The translations under genes were made by a program, and so were the position numbers. Positions 7,174 through 8,758 of a stretch of DNA of 8,758 bases are shown here, piece after piece (position 1 is the first letter of the stretch; each line of letters starts with the position of its first letter). Origin of the DNA: Paracoccaceae bacterium. Its GTDB lineage: Bacteria; Pseudomonadota; Alphaproteobacteria; Rhodobacterales; Rhodobacteraceae. The stretch spans positions 1 to 8,758 of the forward strand of contig CABZJG010000071.1 in the NCBI GenBank assembly GCA_902525995.1, given 5' to 3'. Below the pieces are notes generated by a model. It was not told the DNA's origin. It made no database searches and saw nothing but the letters and a program-made list of their open reading frames with translations.

Positions 7174-8562
7174 TTATGCGCTGAACACGCGGGTTAGGGC
7201 CTGATCCACGGCATCGGTGATCTGATCAATATCGTCGGCGCTCGAGATGAGCGCCGGACTAAAGCAAAGGGTGTTGTTGAGCCCCGGCAAAGAACGGTTG
7301 GTGGCACCAATGATCACACCCTGCGCCATACAGTCGGCAACCACGGCCTGAACCTGTTTTTCCGGCGCCGGCTCTTTGCTGGCGCGGTCGCTGACCAGTT
7401 CGGCCCCGCAGAACAGCCCTTTGCCGCGCACCTGACCAATGATGGCGTGCTTTTCCGACAGCGCATTGAGGTTTTCGATCATCCGTGCGCCCATTGCCAA
7501 TGTGTTGTCCAGCAACCCCTCGTCTTCGATGATCCGCATATTTTCAATCGCCGCCGCCGGCCCTGCTGTGCAGCCGCCAAAGGTTGAAATATCGCGGAAG
7601 TAATTCATCGGATCGCTGGCATCATCTTTGAACATGTCAAAAACATCATCCGTGGTCACCAGACAGGCAATCGCCGCATAGCCCGAAGCCACGCCTTTGG
7701 CCATGGTGACCATGTCGGGTTTCACGCCATAATTTTGATAGCCAAACCAAGTGCCCGTGCGGCCAACACCGCATACCACTTCGTCGATATGCAGTAGGAT
7801 GTCGTATTTTTTGCAGATCTCTTGAACCCGCTCCCAATAGCCTTCGGGCGGGGTGATGACACCGCCGCCTGCTGTCACTGGCTCAAGACAAAGAGCGCCG
7901 ACCGTATCGGGGCACTCGGCCAAGATCACCTCTTCGATCGCATCAGCGGCGCGCTTGCCGTAAGCTTCCCCGGTTAGATCCCATTGAGCACGATATTCAA
8001 GACAGTGCGGCACGCGAATGAACCCGGGTGCAAAAGGCCCGTATTGCGCATTGCGCTCGTCCTGACCGCCGGCAGACAGCGCCCCAATTGTGGTGCCGTG
8101 ATAATCACGGTCACGATACAGGATTTTGTGTTTCTTGCCGCCATAGCGTTTATGGGCAATCTGGCGCACCATTTTAAAGGCTTTTTCATTCGCTTCAGAG
8201 CCAGAGTTACAATAATAAACCCGGTGCAGTCCCGGCATTTTATCAATCAGCTGCTCGGCAAAGGTGGCACCGGGGATCGAGCCAGCCGAGCCGGCAAAGT
8301 AATTTAGCTTGATCAGCTGGTCGCGCACTGCATTGGCAATGCTTTCACGGCCATAGCCGACATTCACCGTCCAAACCCCTCCGGACACCGCATCAAGGTG
8401 TTCTTTGCCATTTTGGTCCCAAACCCGCATGCCTTTGCCTTCGACAATGATCCTAGGCGCACCGGTCTCAAACGGTTTGTGCTGAATAAGGTGATGCCAA
8501 ATATGATCTCGGTCTGCATCTACAATTTTTGACAGGTCGTTTTCACGAATGTTGCTGTCCAT
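7174..8562 (-). CDS. tpa: Taurine-pyruvate aminotransferase
   Basis: This 462-residue class III (omega-type) PLP aminotransferase has CNSGSEANE at 118-126 for cofactor phosphate binding, HIDEVVCGVGRTG with D260 contacting the pyridine nitrogen, and K289 in TMAKGVASGY as the Schiff-base lysine. The known Tpa reaction is taurine plus pyruvate to sulfoacetaldehyde plus L-alanine, the entry step of the pathway. Assignment to Tpa over other class III enzymes rests on overall resemblance and on tauR, xsc and pta next door. The start at 8562 is chosen because AAAGGTG lies 6 bases upstream and MDSNIRENDL is a natural N-terminus. A longer frame from 8628 adds 22 residues with no family character and begins next to the predicted promoter. 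The gene appears to be transcribed alone from a TauR-like promoter and ends at a strong terminator. It is cytoplasmic. Pyruvate regeneration by alanine dehydrogenase is not encoded here. Confidence 0.93.
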   Translation of the reverse strand: MDSNIRENDLSKIVDADRDHIWHHLIQHKPFETGAPRIIVEGKGMRVWDQNGKEHLDAVSGGVWTVNVGYGRESIANAVRDQLIKLNYFAGSAGSIPGATFAEQLIDKMPGLHRVYYCNSGSEANEKAFKMVRQIAHKRYGGKKHKILYRDRDYHGTTIGALSAGGQDERNAQYGPFAPGFIRVPHCLEYRAQWDLTGEAYGKRAADAIEEVILAECPDTVGALCLEPVTAGGGVITPPEGYWERVQEICKKYDILLHIDEVVCGVGRTGTWFGYQNYGVKPDMVTMAKGVASGYAAIACLVTTDDVFDMFKDDASDPMNYFRDISTFGGCTAGPAAAIENMRIIEDEGLLDNTLAMGARMIENLNALSEKHAIIGQVRGKGLFCGAELVSDRASKEPAPEKQVQAVVADCMAQGVIIGATNRSLPGLNNTLCFSPALISSADDIDQITDAVDQALTRVFSA

Positions 8563-8628
8563 TTTTTCACCTTTAATTTGTGGTGGGAATGCAATACACC
8601 CACGCATGGAATCTTTAATGCTAGTCAA

Positions 8629-8682
8629 GCCTATTATTTGCTCAGGCAGATAGGTCCAGATTTATATTAGATTTAGGTCCAA
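8629..8682 (-). promoter_or_regulatory. tpa promoter with two TauR-like direct repeats
   Basis: In the minus-strand sense TTGGACCTAA (8682-8673) and CTGGACCTAT (8659-8650) share the 8-mer TGGACCTA and start 23 bases apart, about two helical turns. Each matches 9 of 10 positions of CTGGACYTAA, the TauR core I recall for the Rhodobacter capsulatus tpa promoter. Three bases after the proximal copy comes CCTGAGCAAATAATAGGC (8646-8629), shared in outline with the xsc promoter; AATAAT within it is the best -10 candidate. The proximal repeat overlaps where a -35 would sit and no good -35 is present, as expected of an activator-dependent promoter. The leader to the 8562 start would be about 60 bases. 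Confidence 0.75.
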
Positions 8683-8758
8683 AATTTTCATTTTTTCAAG
8701 GCTTTGCGCTCAAGAATTTATTTAAATATCTGAATTATATAATAAAAAAATTAAAATA
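8683..8758. promoter_or_regulatory. AT-rich edge, possible divergent promoter
   Basis: No gene is visible here. Only about 12 of the final 68 bases are G or C, much lower than the genes. A perfect TATAAT occurs on the plus strand at 8738-8743, but no convincing -35 lies at the proper distance. The stretch may contain the promoter of a plus-strand gene starting beyond the window, or supply an AT-rich region upstream of the TauR repeats. Confidence 0.25.

Noticed and set aside
8583..8603. Small hairpin GTGGG/CCCAC in the tpa leader as a possible riboswitch or attenuator
   Set aside because: Only a 5-bp stem, with no U tract and no recognisable aptamer features; it is easily expected by chance.
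1..8758. tRNA, rRNA, CRISPR, insertion sequences, phage or toxin-antitoxin genes, or an undescribed system
   Set aside because: Nothing supports any of these. The window is filled with recognisable taurine metabolism genes and their control regions.

Overview
The window is a taurine dissimilation cluster. All six genes are on the minus strand, so they read from the right edge to the left. The gene set tpa, tauR, xsc, pta, exporter and soeA, together with moderate GC and TauR-type promoter repeats, points to an alphaproteobacterium of the Rhodobacteraceae/Roseobacter type. Genus and species cannot be read from the sequence.

Layout, right to left. Positions 8563-8758 hold the tpa promoter region, with two TauR-like direct repeats and a very AT-rich edge. 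Tpa (8562-7174) is followed by a convincing intrinsic terminator (7072-7107). TauR, a MocR-type regulator (6980-5526), appears to have its own promoter at about 6992-7027. A 123-base gap (5403-5525) carries a second TauR-like repeat array. Then come xsc (5402-3624), pta (3621-2596), a TauE/SafE-family sulfite exporter gene broken by a one-base frameshift (2570-1820), and soeA (1789 to beyond the left edge). The last four are closely spaced, with gaps of 2, 25 and 30 bases and no visible terminator, so they probably form one operon.

How the genes work together. Tpa transfers the amino group of taurine to pyruvate, giving sulfoacetaldehyde and alanine. Xsc converts sulfoacetaldehyde and phosphate to acetyl phosphate and sulfite. 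Pta converts acetyl phosphate to acetyl-CoA. The toxic sulfite can be exported by the TauE/SafE protein, if it is functional, or oxidised to sulfate by a cytoplasmic SoeABC-type molybdoenzyme whose catalytic subunit starts here. TauR probably activates tpa and xsc. Not seen in the window: a taurine importer, alanine dehydrogenase, and soeB/soeC, which would be expected just past the left edge.

This is a known pathway rather than a new system. The points most worth a second look are the matched TauR-like promoter architecture of tpa and xsc (23-base direct repeats plus a shared downstream block), the single-base frameshift between the two repeats of the exporter, and the possible autoregulatory repeats in front of tauR.
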